This document shows, one piece after another, positions 8,392-17,470 of a stretch of DNA of 64,000 bases. This stretch comes from Aquitalea sp. LB_tupeE (GTDB lineage Bacteria; Pseudomonadota; Gammaproteobacteria; Burkholderiales; Chromobacteriaceae), in assembly GCF_013391415.1 (NCBI RefSeq), contig NZ_JACAXB010000030.1, positions 62,001 to 126,000 on the forward strand. The letters run 5' to 3'. The translations under genes were made by a program, and so were the position numbers. The number at the start of each line of letters is the position of its first letter. The first letter of the stretch is position 1. The notes under the pieces are model-generated. The model saw only the letters and a program-made list of their open reading frames with translations. It had not been told where the DNA came from and searched no databases.

Positions 8392-9165
8392 ATGACCCAG
8401 CAGCACGTGGTGCATGCGCCGCTCCGCCAGGGTGAGCTGACCGGCTACGTCCACTCCACCGAAAGCGGTGCGGGCGTGGACGGGCCGGGCATGCGCTTTG
8501 TCTATTTCATGTCCGGCTGCCAGTTCCGCTGCCAGTACTGCCATAACCCGGATACCTGGAAGCTGCATGCCGGCCGGTTGCTGACAGTAGAGCAGGCCGT
8601 GGCGGAAATCGCATCCTATGCCGGCTTTCTCAAGTTTGCCGGTGGCGTCACCATCTCGGGAGGTGAACCGCTGATGCAGGCGGAATTCGTCGGTGCGCTA
8701 TTTGCCGCCATCAAGCAGCGCTACGGCCTGCATACCGCACTGGATACCCAGGGTTTCCTGCATGCCAATGTGGACGATGCCTGGTTTGACCAGGTCGACC
8801 TGGTGTTGCTGGATATCAAGCACAGCGACCCGCAGCGCTATCTGGAGATAACGGGCCAGGCCCTGCAGCCAACGCTGGATTTTGCCCAGCGGCTGAAACG
8901 GCTGGGCAAGCCAATGTGGCTGCGCTATGTGCTGGTGCCTGGTTTGACTGATGGTGCGGAAGATATTGCACGGCTGGCAGATTATGCCGCCAGTCTTGGC
9001 AGCAAGGTGCAACGGGTTGAAGTACTGCCCTTTCATCAGATGGGCGCTGGCAAATGGGCGCAGCTGGGGCTGGATTACCCGCTGGCCGCTACGCCAACAC
9101 CGACAGTAGTGGAGGTCGAAGCAGCGCGGTCGGTTTTTGCCGCACGTGGGCTGACAGTTTGTTGA
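8392..9165 (+). CDS. pflA: Pyruvate formate-lyase 1-activating enzyme
   Basis: This radical-SAM enzyme abstracts hydrogen from the C-terminal glycine of PflB to create the active radical. The 257-residue product shows the cluster motif CQFRCQYC (Cx3Cx2C), the SAM-binding GGE segment in ISGGEPLMQ, and the N-terminal GVDGPGMRF typical of PFL activases. AGGAG at 8382-8386 fixes the start at 8392. It immediately follows pflB. Because of the hairpin between them it may be expressed at a lower level, as suits an activase. Confidence 0.97.
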   Translation: MTQQHVVHAPLRQGELTGYVHSTESGAGVDGPGMRFVYFMSGCQFRCQYCHNPDTWKLHAGRLLTVEQAVAEIASYAGFLKFAGGVTISGGEPLMQAEFVGALFAAIKQRYGLHTALDTQGFLHANVDDAWFDQVDLVLLDIKHSDPQRYLEITGQALQPTLDFAQRLKRLGKPMWLRYVLVPGLTDGAEDIARLADYAASLGSKVQRVEVLPFHQMGAGKWAQLGLDYPLAATPTPTVVEVEAARSVFAARGLTVC

Positions 9166-9300
9166 ATACGGGGTAGGGCAGTGTTTCGGTGAAAGGTTCT
9201 GGCTATATTTCCGAAACTTCTGATAGGTATTGTTGTAGTGCTGAGGATAATACGTCGGGTGAGTCGTCATTGAACAACCCTGAAAAGATTGTCCGAAGAG

Positions 9301-9570
9301 ATGAAAACAGAACTGCCCAAACCTGGCAAGCCAGCCAGCAATCTATCGGCACGGGTGATCAGCGAGCAGATCAGCACCCTGATTGACCGCCTTTCCAAAA
9401 AAGGCCAGTGCATCGTGATCTGGGAGAAAGAGCGCTTGTTGTTCTGCTCCATGGATAGCCGTAATGCCCAGCGATATCTCGCCAAACCCACTTGTCTGGG
9501 GGTGTACGATGCAGATGTCACTTACTGGGATGTGCAAAAAGACCTGAAGGAAATTCTGCAGCGCGGTTGA
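9301..9570 (+). CDS. Hypothetical protein, 89 aa
   Basis: I do not recognise this small soluble protein. It has a lysine/proline-rich start, a helical stretch around ISEQISTLIDRLSKKG, and an ending YWDVQKDLKEILQRG, with two cysteines. The ATG at 9301 is used; a TTG at 9289 with AAAAG upstream is an alternative giving 93 residues. Downstream is 176 bp without a gene before the acyltransferase. The regular codon use suggests it is real, but nothing in the sequence gives a function. Confidence 0.55.
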   Translation: MKTELPKPGKPASNLSARVISEQISTLIDRLSKKGQCIVIWEKERLLFCSMDSRNAQRYLAKPTCLGVYDADVTYWDVQKDLKEILQRG

Positions 9571-9746
9571 TGCCTGCGTAAGGCATGGCGGCCATGTCTT
9601 ATGGGCCTGGCCAGCAGCCTGCTGCATGATTGTGATTTACCCATCTCGCCATATCCGGTACATTCCGTTTTTTCCATCGTCAAGGCAGGCCTCTGACAGG
9701 AGGGCTGCCCGCCGTCCTGTGCGCGGTCCTGCCGTTTGCCGGATTC

Positions 9747-10322
9747 ATGCACTACACCATTTTCGACACGCCTATCCTGCGCGATCTGATGCGCGCCTTG
9801 TCCGTCTTTCTGCTGCGTCTGTGTGGCTGGCGCATTGCAGGACAATTCCCTGATATTCCCAAGTACGTACTGATTGCCGCGCCCCATACCAGTAACTGGG
9901 ATTTCCCGCTGACTCTGGGGGTTTGCTTTGCCTTGCGTGCCAAACTGTACTGGATGGGCAAGCACACCCTGTTTTGGGGGCCGATGGGGCCCGTCATGCG
10001 CTGGCTGGGTGGCATCCCGGTACGCCGTAGCCGTAGCAACTCGCTGGTGCAGCAGATGGTAGAGGTATACCGGCGCTCCAATAAGCTGGTGGTGGCCATT
10101 CCACCGGAAGGCACCCGCCAGCGGGTGAATGAGTGGAAAACCGGCTTCTATCACATTGCCTGTGGCGCACAGGTGCCGGTGGTGCTGGCCTATATGGACT
10201 ATGCCCGCAAAGAATGCGGTTTTGGCCCGGTGTTCCATCCCTGCGGTGATATCGAGGTGGACATGCCCAGGATTCGTGCGTTTTACCAGGACAAGACCGG
10301 TAAGTACCCGGATCAGCAATAA
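9747..10322 (+). CDS. Acyltransferase of the PlsC-like (lysophospholipid) family
   Basis: A 191-residue protein with the acyltransferase signature HX4D in APHTSNWD and the glycerophosphate/acyl-acceptor motif PPEGTR. It belongs to the 1-acyl-sn-glycerol-3-phosphate acyltransferase superfamily and to a short soluble or peripheral subgroup. The acceptor lipid cannot be assigned. The start ATG at 9747 lacks a strong ribosome site, but no better upstream start exists in frame. A bidirectional terminator follows at 10411-10446. Confidence 0.85.
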   Translation: MHYTIFDTPILRDLMRALSVFLLRLCGWRIAGQFPDIPKYVLIAAPHTSNWDFPLTLGVCFALRAKLYWMGKHTLFWGPMGPVMRWLGGIPVRRSRSNSLVQQMVEVYRRSNKLVVAIPPEGTRQRVNEWKTGFYHIACGAQVPVVLAYMDYARKECGFGPVFHPCGDIEVDMPRIRAFYQDKTGKYPDQQ

Positions 10323-10410
10323 GCGCTACTAGCAAGCAATCTGTTATTGCATCGCGTCTTGTCCGAGGAGTACCTTGCTCTTTTTGGTCCTTCCATGCCA
10401 TTACGTGCAA

Positions 10411-10446
10411 ACAAAAGCCCGCAGTCAGAATGCCGCGGGCTTTTGT
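10411..10446. terminator. Bidirectional terminator
   Basis: ACAAAAGCCCGC and GCGGGCTTTTGT form a perfect 12-bp stem with a 12-base loop between the convergent acyltransferase and lipoprotein genes. T-runs lie on both strands. Confidence 0.88.
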
Positions 10447-10457
10447 TTTTGGGCTGC

Positions 10458-11207
10458 TCAGGGGGCAGGGACTGCGGAGGTGGCCGCTTGTACCGGGATG
10501 AATTGCAGCAGTGGGGCGGCTAGCAAGGATTGACCGAAATCGATGGCGCTACGGCGCACTTTTTCATCGGATACTTCGGCAAGCAGTTCCAGCCGGGCCA
10601 TGATCTTGGACATTTCCCGTTCGAAGGACAGGTTGCGTTGTTGCGGGCTGATTTCATTGGCCAGCAACATGAGGCTGCCATCGGCATTTTTCCGCTGTCC
10701 TAGCAGCCAGGCGGCCACTTCCACATTGTAAGCAGCATTTTCCAGTTGCTGGGCATTCAGTCCGTGCACCAGGTACAGCTCGGTGCGGCCGCCATAGACA
10801 TCCACCAGCATGCTGCCCAGGCCAAACACCAGCGTGCCGGCACGATCGCCGGTGAATTGCGGGTCAAATGCAGTGGTCAGGGCTGCGGTGGAACGTACCT
10901 TTCCCAGTTGTGGCAAAGGCTGGTTTAGCCGAATGGCTTGCATGATCTGGTGTACAGCCGTTTCGCGGCTGTCATGGCCGCCATTGCGCCACTGGGAGGG
11001 GTTGCGGCGGTAGAGTTTGTCCAGCAAGGTCTGCAGGCTGGCCAGATTATCGCGCATAGCCAGGTTGGCCATGCGGTTGCTGGCCGTCTGGCCCAGCTCT
11101 GCCGAGTTGAAATTTTCGCCTTTTACCGGCTTTTTGATTGGCTCGCTACTGCAAGCGGTCAGTAACAGGCCTGCCAGCAAAGGCAGGGTAAAACGCAGCA
11201 TCTGCAT
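10458..11207 (-). CDS. Putative lipoprotein, 249 aa
   Basis: An exported lipoprotein of unknown function. The N-terminus has a signal peptide ending in the lipobox LLTACSS, with the modified cysteine near residue 19 and no Asp at +2, so outer-membrane sorting is likely. The mature part is mainly helical, with a repeated-looking helical middle (NLASLQTLLDKLYRRNPSQW) and a segment FGLGSMLVDVYGGRTELY. The start is ATG at 11207, or the ATG two codons later at 11201. Neither has an ideal ribosome site. The gene ends at the terminator at 10411-10446. I do not recognise a named family. Confidence 0.8.
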   Translation of the reverse strand: MQMLRFTLPLLAGLLLTACSSEPIKKPVKGENFNSAELGQTASNRMANLAMRDNLASLQTLLDKLYRRNPSQWRNGGHDSRETAVHQIMQAIRLNQPLPQLGKVRSTAALTTAFDPQFTGDRAGTLVFGLGSMLVDVYGGRTELYLVHGLNAQQLENAAYNVEVAAWLLGQRKNADGSLMLLANEISPQQRNLSFEREMSKIMARLELLAEVSDEKVRRSAIDFGQSLLAAPLLQFIPVQAATSAVPAP

Positions 11208-11286
11208 GGTGTTGCATGCCTTGCGTGAAGCGGGGAGGATGCGTTGTTTTACCTTGTTGCCCGGGTTCAGGCAAGAATCGTCTGTT

Positions 11287-11841
11287 TCAGGATTTGGTGG
11301 CAAACAGTGCCTGCCAGCCATCCACGCCCAATTGGGTGACAGTGTCGATGTTCTTCTCGAAAATGGCTTCCGCTTCCGGGAAGGCTTCCACGGCGCGATC
11401 AATACTGGCTTCACGAATCAGGTGCAGGGTAGGCCAGGGCGAGCGGTTGGTGTAATTGCTGATGTCGTTGATGCCGGTGCCATCAAACTGGAATTTGGGG
11501 TGAAAGCTGGCTACCTGCAAGACGCCGTCCAGTTCGAGTTCGGCGACAATGGCGTCGGCAATGTCCTGGAATTCGTTGAAATCAAGAAAGCGCTGCAGCA
11601 CATAAGGATGAATCAGCAGGGTGGTATCGGTTTCTTCCGGGCTGGTTTCGGCCAGTAACTGCAGCTCGCGCGCCAGTTCTTCTGCCAGTTGTGCCGGTTC
11701 GGTGGCGTCGCTGACAACAATGCGAACCTGGTTCTTGACGTAAACCGATTTGGCAAAAGGACAGAGATTCAGGCCGATGACGGCTTTTTCCAGCCATAGG
11801 CGGGTGCTGGCAATGGCTTCTTCGTGGCTTGGCGTTTGCAT
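11287..11841 (-). CDS. DUF1415 family protein
   Basis: A 184-residue cytoplasmic protein that matches the DUF1415 family as I remember it: an N-terminal LWLEKAVIGLNLCPFAKSV segment and the central SFHPKFQFDGT and NYTNRSPWPTLHLIRE blocks. The biochemical function of the family is unknown. The start at 11841 (MQTPSHEE) has GGAG about nine bases upstream. It lies 79 bases upstream of the lipoprotein gene on the same strand and may be co-transcribed with it. Confidence 0.85.
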   Translation of the reverse strand: MQTPSHEEAIASTRLWLEKAVIGLNLCPFAKSVYVKNQVRIVVSDATEPAQLAEELARELQLLAETSPEETDTTLLIHPYVLQRFLDFNEFQDIADAIVAELELDGVLQVASFHPKFQFDGTGINDISNYTNRSPWPTLHLIREASIDRAVEAFPEAEAIFEKNIDTVTQLGVDGWQALFATKS

Positions 11842-11896
11842 GGTGCTGACTCCGCAGTGCAAGGGTAAGGGGGCGGCCGGCTGCCGCAAAAGCAAA

Positions 11897-11920
11897 AAAA
11901 CCCGGACAAGTCCGGGTTTT
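11897..11920. terminator. Terminator downstream of the cold-shock gene
   Basis: AAAACCCGGAC and GTCCGGGTTTT form an 11-bp stem with a 2-base loop. Read on the minus strand it follows the cold-shock gene stop at 11950 and ends in a T-run. Confidence 0.85.
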
Positions 11921-11949
11921 TATCAGCGGGCAATCTTTAAAAGAAAAGA

Positions 11950-12153
11950 TTACAGCGGCTGGATGTTGGAGGCTTGTTTGCCTTTCGGGCCATCGACGAT
12001 GTCGAAGCTTACGCGCTGGTTTTCGGCCAGGGTGCGGAAGCCTTTGGCATTGATCTGGGAGAAGTGAGCGAATACGTCATCGCCACCTTCATCCGGAGTG
12101 ATGAAGCCAAAACCTTTGGAGTCGTTGAACCACTTAACGGTACCGGTTGCCAT
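11950..12153 (-). CDS. csp: Cold-shock protein, CspA family
   Basis: A 67-residue single cold-shock domain that binds single-stranded RNA and DNA. It starts [18 protein letters not shown] and contains both RNP motifs, KGFGFI and DVFAHF. GAGGA lies nine bases before the start at 12153. The next upstream gene ends 245 bases away in the same orientation, leaving room for the long structured leader typical of cspA-type mRNAs. Chaperone role and thermal regulation are inferred from the family. Confidence 0.97.
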   Translation of the reverse strand: MATGTVKWFNDSKGFGFITPDEGGDDVFAHFSQINAKGFRTLAENQRVSFDIVDGPKGKQASNIQPL

Positions 12154-12398
12154 TTTGTTTATCCTCAAAACGAGCAAGTTGATAAAACGCATGAAGTTCA
12201 AGGGAAATGGCGACTGAGGTACGGACTTAATGCCACTACGACAACTACACATCCACAACTTGAGCATCCTGCAGGCAGGCATACTGCCCATTGTTGTGCG
12301 GGTTGGCAAGCATTTTCTGCACATCCTGACCCTGTACCGCAAGACGGTCATGCCAAAGACATTGTATTGCTTATGGTTTTTACCGGGGTGGCTTTGCC
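12154..12398 (-). other. Cold-shock gene leader and promoter region
   Basis: These 245 bases upstream of the cold-shock gene contain no gene that I can support. They would hold the csp promoter and 5' leader. I could not identify a specific cold box. Confidence 0.4.
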
Positions 12399-12998
12399 TC
12401 AGGCGCCGAAAAAGCCTTGTTCTTCCGCCCGGTCCAGTGCCTGCAGCAGCCATTCGCCGGCCAGCGGGCAGCCATCGCTGACCTTGCTGGCCGCCATGGT
12501 GAGCACTTGCTGCTTGCTGACACCGTTTTCACGCCAGCTCTGACCTTGTCGATTCAGGTTGAGCAGGATGGGCATCAGCCGGTCCATTGCCCGGGCAAAG
12601 CGGGCTTCGGCACTCTGGCGTGCTTCGAACTCCTGCCACAGTGCTACCAGCCCGGCGGCCTGTTTTTCGGGTAGCAGGCCGCAGATACGGCGTATGGCTG
12701 CCAGTTCTTCTGCTTCGCGCTCCGCATTGTCGGTGGCGGCGTAGACAATCACATCGCCGGTATCGATTTCGCCCAGGTCGTGGATCAGCAACATGCGGAT
12801 GACCTTGTCGAGGTCCAGTTTTACTGGCGCGTGTTCGGCCATGGTGAGGGCCAGCAAGGCAACCTGCCAGCTGTGTTCGGCAGAGTTTTCATAGCGATCC
12901 AGCCCCACTGGCTTGGTTTTGCGCAAGACTGATTTGAGCTTGTCGATTTCCAGAATGAAATCGATCTGTTTTTGCAAAACGGAAAACGAGATAGTCAC
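12399..12998 (-). CDS. HD-domain hydrolase, YfbR/HDDC2-like (5'-deoxynucleotidase family)
   Basis: A roughly 199-residue metal-dependent phosphohydrolase. HD residues are visible in [15 protein letters not shown] and [13 protein letters not shown], the arrangement of the HDDC2/YfbR group, which dephosphorylates deoxynucleoside monophosphates. The start is uncertain. The frame is open to an ATG at 13064, but the product resembles the family from the GTG at 12998 ([15 protein letters not shown]). No strong ribosome site was found for either. It lies upstream of the cold-shock gene on the same strand, with a gap of 245 bases. Confidence 0.82.
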   Translation of the reverse strand: MTISFSVLQKQIDFILEIDKLKSVLRKTKPVGLDRYENSAEHSWQVALLALTMAEHAPVKLDLDKVIRMLLIHDLGEIDTGDVIVYAATDNAEREAEELAAIRRICGLLPEKQAAGLVALWQEFEARQSAEARFARAMDRLMPILLNLNRQGQSWRENGVSKQQVLTMAASKVSDGCPLAGEWLLQALDRAEEQGFFGA

Positions 12999-13135
12999 GG
13001 CAACGGGCTTTGTGGAGGTCTGTAAAAGTACACATGATACGCCGCCGTGTTTGACCGGGGGCAAGGATTTGTCCGTACTGGCTGCAAATGAATGATTTAT
13101 AGTGCAATGACATCAGCCCATACAGCGAGCACCCC

Positions 13136-14236
13136 ATGAGTGATGAAGCGCAATTGGAATTTGTGCGGGAGGACCCGGAAGGCTTTCAGGATTTTCGCGA
13201 TGTGTTGTCCGACTATGCCCCCCAGATTGAAAGCCTGGCCACCCAGTTGGGACAGAACCCGAAGTCGGCCACGCTGATTGGCGACTTGTTCCGCCTGATG
13301 CACACCATCAAGGGGGATGCCGGCCTGTGCCGGGTGATGTTTGTCGTGCCTTATGCCCATGCGCTGGAGGGCTTGTTGGCACGTTTGCGTAGCGGCGAGC
13401 TGGTGTATCAGGACGTGATGGGTGATGTGTTATTGCTGGTGCTGGACCGGCTGGAGCTGGTCATGGGGCAGATTGCCAGTGCGCGGCAGGTAGACAAGGC
13501 CCAGATGCAAACCTTGCTGGAGGCTTTGCGTGCGCTGGAAACCTTGCCGGCTCCCTCTGTCACGGCCAGTTGCGCGCGCCTGGTGGCAGCAATGGTTGGG
13601 GCGCAGGGCAAGAGCGAAGCCCCTGTGACTGCGGCATCTGGTACTGGCAAGGTGTTGACACGGCAGCAGGACATGCTGCTGTTCCGTACCCTGGCCTTGC
13701 AGCTGGAGCAGCGCATGCCGCAGTTTGTTGGCCGAACCGAACGTAATCTCAAGCTGGCGCTGGAGGTGAATCGGCAGGCAGGCAACTGGGTGGATGCCGA
13801 GCAACTGGAAGCGGCCATTTACATGCACGATGTGGGCATGATGTTTTTGCCCGAAGCACTGTGGTTGAAAACCGGCAGCATCAGCGACAACGAACGGCGG
13901 CTGATGGCGCTGCACCCTGCCTGGGTAGCCGGATTGCTCGGCCGTATGTCAGGTTGGGAGGAGGCCGCATTGATGGTGATGCAGCACCATGAAACGCCGG
14001 ATGGTGAAGGCTACCCGTATGGACTCGTTGCGGGCGAAATCTGTCAGGGCGCGCGCATTGTGGCCCTGGTGGACGCATTTGAAGCAGTGATGCTCAAGCA
14101 CGCCCATCGCGGTCAGCGCCGTTCCATGCTGCGTGCGGCCGCCGAACTGAACGCGGCGGACGATCAGTTCGAGCGGGCCTGGCTTGACCCCTTCAATCAG
14201 GTGCTGCGCCGCATGCTGGAGCAGGCTGTCCAATAA
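13136..14236 (+). CDS. HPt-HD-GYP fusion protein (probable c-di-GMP phosphodiesterase)
   Basis: A 366-residue cytoplasmic protein with an N-terminal histidine phosphotransfer domain (residues about 5-110, phospho-acceptor His in LMHTIKGDAGLC) and a C-terminal HD-GYP domain (about 190-360). The HD-GYP part shows HDVGMM, the conserved ALHPAW histidine and HHETPDGEGYPYGL. The lysine normally following HDxG is replaced by methionine, but the metal-binding histidines and aspartate look intact. Phosphotransfer input would come from a separate sensor kinase, replacing the usual receiver domain. Gene end and the next minus-strand gene are 6 bases apart (convergent). Confidence 0.85.
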   Translation: MSDEAQLEFVREDPEGFQDFRDVLSDYAPQIESLATQLGQNPKSATLIGDLFRLMHTIKGDAGLCRVMFVVPYAHALEGLLARLRSGELVYQDVMGDVLLLVLDRLELVMGQIASARQVDKAQMQTLLEALRALETLPAPSVTASCARLVAAMVGAQGKSEAPVTAASGTGKVLTRQQDMLLFRTLALQLEQRMPQFVGRTERNLKLALEVNRQAGNWVDAEQLEAAIYMHDVGMMFLPEALWLKTGSISDNERRLMALHPAWVAGLLGRMSGWEEAALMVMQHHETPDGEGYPYGLVAGEICQGARIVALVDAFEAVMLKHAHRGQRRSMLRAAAELNAADDQFERAWLDPFNQVLRRMLEQAVQ

Positions 14237-14242
14237 GCGTGT

Positions 14243-15088
14243 TCAACGCGCCTTCATGTCGTGACTGGCCAGCCAGCCCAGCATGCGCTGCCAGCCGTCC
14301 TGCGCGGCGCTGGCATTGTAAGACGGCCGATAGTCGGCATTGAAGGCATGTCCGGCCCCCGGATACACCACGATTTCCGAATGGCTGTGCCCCTGGTCCA
14401 GCGCCTGACGCATGCTGTTGACGCTGTCTTGCGGAATGCTGCCATCCTGACCGCCATAAAGCCCGAGTACCGGCACCTTTAAAGTCGCGGCAATATCCAC
14501 CGGCTGGCTGGGCGTCAGTGTGCCGTGCTCGCCCACCAGCTTGCCATACCAGGCTATGCCGGCTTTCAGATTCGGGTTATGGCTGGCATACAACCAGATA
14601 ATGCGTCCGCCCCAGCAAAATCCGGTGATGGCGGCGTGTCCGGCATCGCCCCCGTGCAGGTTTGCCCAGGCGAGCGTGGCATCCAGATCCTGCATCACCT
14701 GGGTGTCTGGCACCTTGCTGACTATGGTATTGATGATGGTGGCGATGTCGCTGGCTTCAGCCGGATTGCCCTGGCGGAAGTAAAGCTCCGGTGCAATGGC
14801 CAGATAACCCAGCTTGGCCAGGCGGCGGCAGATGTCGCGAATATGTTCGTGTACGCCAAAAATTTCCTGTACCACCAGCATTACCGGTAGCTTGCCTGAT
14901 GGCATGCGCGGCCTGGCAAAATAGGCGGGCAGGATGCCATCGTCCAGCGCAATGCCCGCCAGCCCGGTGTCCAGGTCGTGGCTGTCGGTGATGATGCTGG
15001 CAGCGGATATGGGCTGAACCGCCAGTGCAAAACCGGTTGCCAGGGCTTCTTTGAGAAAGTTGCGACGTGGTGGGTCAAAGCGATGCAT
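14243..15088 (-). CDS. Dienelactone hydrolase family protein with Tat signal
   Basis: A 281-residue alpha/beta hydrolase. The N-terminus PPRRNFLKEALATGFALA is a twin-arginine signal, so the enzyme is exported folded to the periplasm. The catalytic triad is visible: nucleophile cysteine in GFCWGG, aspartate in YGGQDGSI and histidine in GAGHAF, as in dienelactone hydrolase. The region LVVQEIFGVHEHIRDICRRLA is also typical. GGAGG lies about ten bases before the start at 15088. The physiological substrate is unknown. Confidence 0.88.
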   Translation of the reverse strand: MHRFDPPRRNFLKEALATGFALAVQPISAASIITDSHDLDTGLAGIALDDGILPAYFARPRMPSGKLPVMLVVQEIFGVHEHIRDICRRLAKLGYLAIAPELYFRQGNPAEASDIATIINTIVSKVPDTQVMQDLDATLAWANLHGGDAGHAAITGFCWGGRIIWLYASHNPNLKAGIAWYGKLVGEHGTLTPSQPVDIAATLKVPVLGLYGGQDGSIPQDSVNSMRQALDQGHSHSEIVVYPGAGHAFNADYRPSYNASAAQDGWQRMLGWLASHDMKAR

Positions 15089-15253
15089 GGAATGCGGCCT
15101 CCGGTGTGGGCGTAGTGGTAACGCCAAGGGCTTGAGGTTTGTGACGGGCTTGGCGACAATGCCGCTCTCCAGTTGCTTTGGCGTGCGCATTATCGGCGTG
15201 TCGGCGGCTATTTGACTAAACTGTAGTCCAGATTCGTGTTTTCAGTCATCACC

Positions 15254-16405
15254 ATGTCCCAGCCTCCTTCCAGAATCAAGCTCCCTGGCCGTTTTTTGCG
15301 CGTAGGCGAGCAAGTCCCGGTTGATGTTTATGCCAAGAACGGCTTTTTGCTGTTGAAAAAAGGGCATTACGTCCTGACTCCCGAGCAGCGCGAGCGCCTG
15401 ATGGATGTGGCGCATGGTGATGTGGAAGAAGTGGCGGTGCGCCTGGAGCGGGAGCGACTGGACCGCGCCGCCCAGCGCGAACGTGAAGCGGCGGCCAGCA
15501 ACCCGAAAAACCCGCTGGTGGAAGCCGGATTCATGGCCGGGCGGCTGGAGGCGGTGTTGTTGCATGGGCTTGCCGTACCCGGGCTGGCCGGCCGGCTTGA
15601 GGACATGGCGGAAGAGCTGATACAGCTGACCCAGCGCTTTCGCGATGGCATGCTGGCATCACTGTTTTTGCTGCCGGTAAAGTCGCACAGCTTCCGGGTG
15701 GCCACCTTGCTGGCCCTGCTGGGGCGGCGGCAGGGCATGGAGCCCGCCCGGTTGAAAAGCCTGGTGGGCGCCGGTTTGTCGATGAACGTAGCCATCAGCC
15801 AATTGATGAATCAGCTTGCCACCCAACGCCAGTCCATGAGTTTGCCGCAGCAGGAGGAAATGGTGGCCCACCCGGTGTTAGGCTCTGCCATTTTGCGCGA
15901 GGCGGGGGTGACAGATGAGCATTGGCACCTGCTGGTGCAAACCCATCACGAGCAGGACGATGGGCAAGGCTATCCGGCGGGCTTGCATGCGGATGAAATT
16001 CATCCGGATGCCCGCTTGCTGGGGCTGGTGGACTTGCTGTGCGAGCAGTTTTACAGCGATGCCGCCTTGTTGCCATCGCAGGTGATGGCCAGCTTGTTCC
16101 GCGGCGAGTTGGGGCTGTTTCCCCCTGCGCTGGTGTCTTTGCTGATCAAGGAAATGGGGATTTATCCGCCGGGTAGTTTTGTGCGGCTTGCCAGCCAGGA
16201 AATTGCGGTGGTGACCCATAGCGGCGAAAAGGCAAACCAGCCGCGCGTGGCCGCATTGCGCAAGGTGGACGGGCCGCCTTACGCGGATGTCCTGCTGCGC
16301 GACAGCCGCCAGCCTGCTTATCGGGTGGTGGAGCCGGTGGCAGCGGCTACTGCCGCAGTGAAACCGGCCTATCTGACCCGCTTGTGGACTTCACGTCTGG
16401 GCTAG
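15254..16405 (+). CDS. HD-GYP-related protein with degenerate HD motif
   Basis: A 383-residue protein with an N-terminal region like the PilZ-adjacent/DUF3391-type segment of HD-GYP proteins (GEQVPVDVYAKNGFLLLKKG) and a C-terminal HD-GYP-like domain. The later motifs are present (EEMVAHPVLG, THHEQDDGQGYPAGL), but the HD dyad is replaced by LSMNVAIS, so catalysis is doubtful. It may act as a c-di-GMP sensor or inactive partner. The start is ATG at 15254; an in-frame GTG at 15236 is possible. Its stop codon abuts the stop of the convergent lipoprotein gene at 16406. Confidence 0.8.
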   Translation: MSQPPSRIKLPGRFLRVGEQVPVDVYAKNGFLLLKKGHYVLTPEQRERLMDVAHGDVEEVAVRLERERLDRAAQREREAAASNPKNPLVEAGFMAGRLEAVLLHGLAVPGLAGRLEDMAEELIQLTQRFRDGMLASLFLLPVKSHSFRVATLLALLGRRQGMEPARLKSLVGAGLSMNVAISQLMNQLATQRQSMSLPQQEEMVAHPVLGSAILREAGVTDEHWHLLVQTHHEQDDGQGYPAGLHADEIHPDARLLGLVDLLCEQFYSDAALLPSQVMASLFRGELGLFPPALVSLLIKEMGIYPPGSFVRLASQEIAVVTHSGEKANQPRVAALRKVDGPPYADVLLRDSRQPAYRVVEPVAAATAAVKPAYLTRLWTSRLG

Positions 16406-17005
16406 TCAGTGGCTGGCAGAAGAGGCTGCCGGCAAGGCAGAGTCTGCTTGCAGCGGTTTGATCTGGATGTCGGACAGGTTATTGACTTTCCATACCCGGC
16501 GCATGTGGCCAAAGTCACGTTTTTGCTGATTGCTCAGCCGGAGTTCCGGCCGCATCGACAGCTCCAGAAACACTTCTCCCAGATACGTGCTGCTTCCTGC
16601 CGTGACATCGAAACCGGCATGAACGGGCAGTGTGACCGAGCGCCACTGGCTGCCCCAGCCGGATTCCTCTATCCAGTTGCCCCAGGCGTCTGCCACCTGA
16701 TAATGGCCGGGCGGCAGTGCCAGCAACAGCAGTTTGCCATCCACCGGGCTCATGCCTTCTTCACCAAAAACCGTATCGGTATTCATGCTGGCACGGGCAT
16801 TGGCAACCATGTCGCCCTTGCTGTCCAGAATATGCAGCCCGACATTGGCCGAGTCCTGATCGAAGGCCTTGGCCGTCAGGGAGGCAATGGCATAGCCATA
16901 GCCGGCAGGCGGTGTAATGCTGCCTTGCAGGCGGTCTGCCATGGTGGTGCAGGCGCTTAGCATGATGGCTGCCAGCAGCATGCCGCCGCGCTGGAGAATT
17001 CGCAT
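16406..17005 (-). CDS. Putative lipoprotein, 199 aa
   Basis: An exported lipoprotein of unknown function. The start at 17005 (MRILQRGGM) has GGAG nine bases upstream and begins a signal peptide ending in the lipobox MLSACTT. The mature region is predicted to be largely beta (GYGYAIASLTAKAF, LLLLALPPGHYQVADAW, TYLGEVFLEL), suggesting a small beta-sandwich like those of carboxypeptidase-regulatory-type proteins. It stands alone, convergent with the degenerate HD-GYP gene. Confidence 0.78.
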   Translation of the reverse strand: MRILQRGGMLLAAIMLSACTTMADRLQGSITPPAGYGYAIASLTAKAFDQDSANVGLHILDSKGDMVANARASMNTDTVFGEEGMSPVDGKLLLLALPPGHYQVADAWGNWIEESGWGSQWRSVTLPVHAGFDVTAGSSTYLGEVFLELSMRPELRLSNQQKRDFGHMRRVWKVNNLSDIQIKPLQADSALPAASSASH

Positions 17006-17136
17006 GAATGTCCACTCCGGATTGATGGGCTTGGAATGTGTAAAGTTGGCGGTTTGCATCTTGCCGCCAAACGGGAATCCGGTATCCTAGCCGATCAATT
17101 TATTGTTGATAACAAAAACACACACAAAGGATGATC

Positions 17137-17448
17137 ATGGATCAGTTTGATAACGTCAGCGTCGCCAAGCGCGCCAATGTTTACTTTGATGGCAAGTGTG
17201 TCAGCCACAGTATCACGCTGGCAGATGGCACCAGCAAGTCGGTTGGGGTGATTCTGCCCTCCAAGCTGCTGTTCAATACCGCTGCGCCGGAAATCATGGA
17301 ACTGCTGGAAGGCAAGTGCCGCATCACCCTGGCGGGCAGCAATGAGGCCATCAGCTACGAAGGCGGTCAAAGCTTCAATGTACCGGCTGACAGCTCTTTC
17401 CAGATTGAAGTGCTGGAAACCCTGCACTACGTGTGCCACTACGGCTGA
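17137..17448 (+). CDS. ppnP: Pyrimidine/purine nucleoside phosphorylase PpnP
   Basis: A 103-residue cupin of the PpnP (YaiE, DUF1255) family that phosphorolyses several nucleosides. It matches the family along its whole length: [49 protein letters not shown]. The ATG at 17137 is preferred over 17131 because AAAGG is correctly spaced only for the second. A terminator follows at 17471-17493. The upstream region contains the inverted repeat TTGTT-GAT-AACAA near 17103-17115. Confidence 0.92.
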   Translation: MDQFDNVSVAKRANVYFDGKCVSHSITLADGTSKSVGVILPSKLLFNTAAPEIMELLEGKCRITLAGSNEAISYEGGQSFNVPADSSFQIEVLETLHYVCHYG

Positions 17449-17470
17449 TCTGGCCGACCGCATCATCCCG

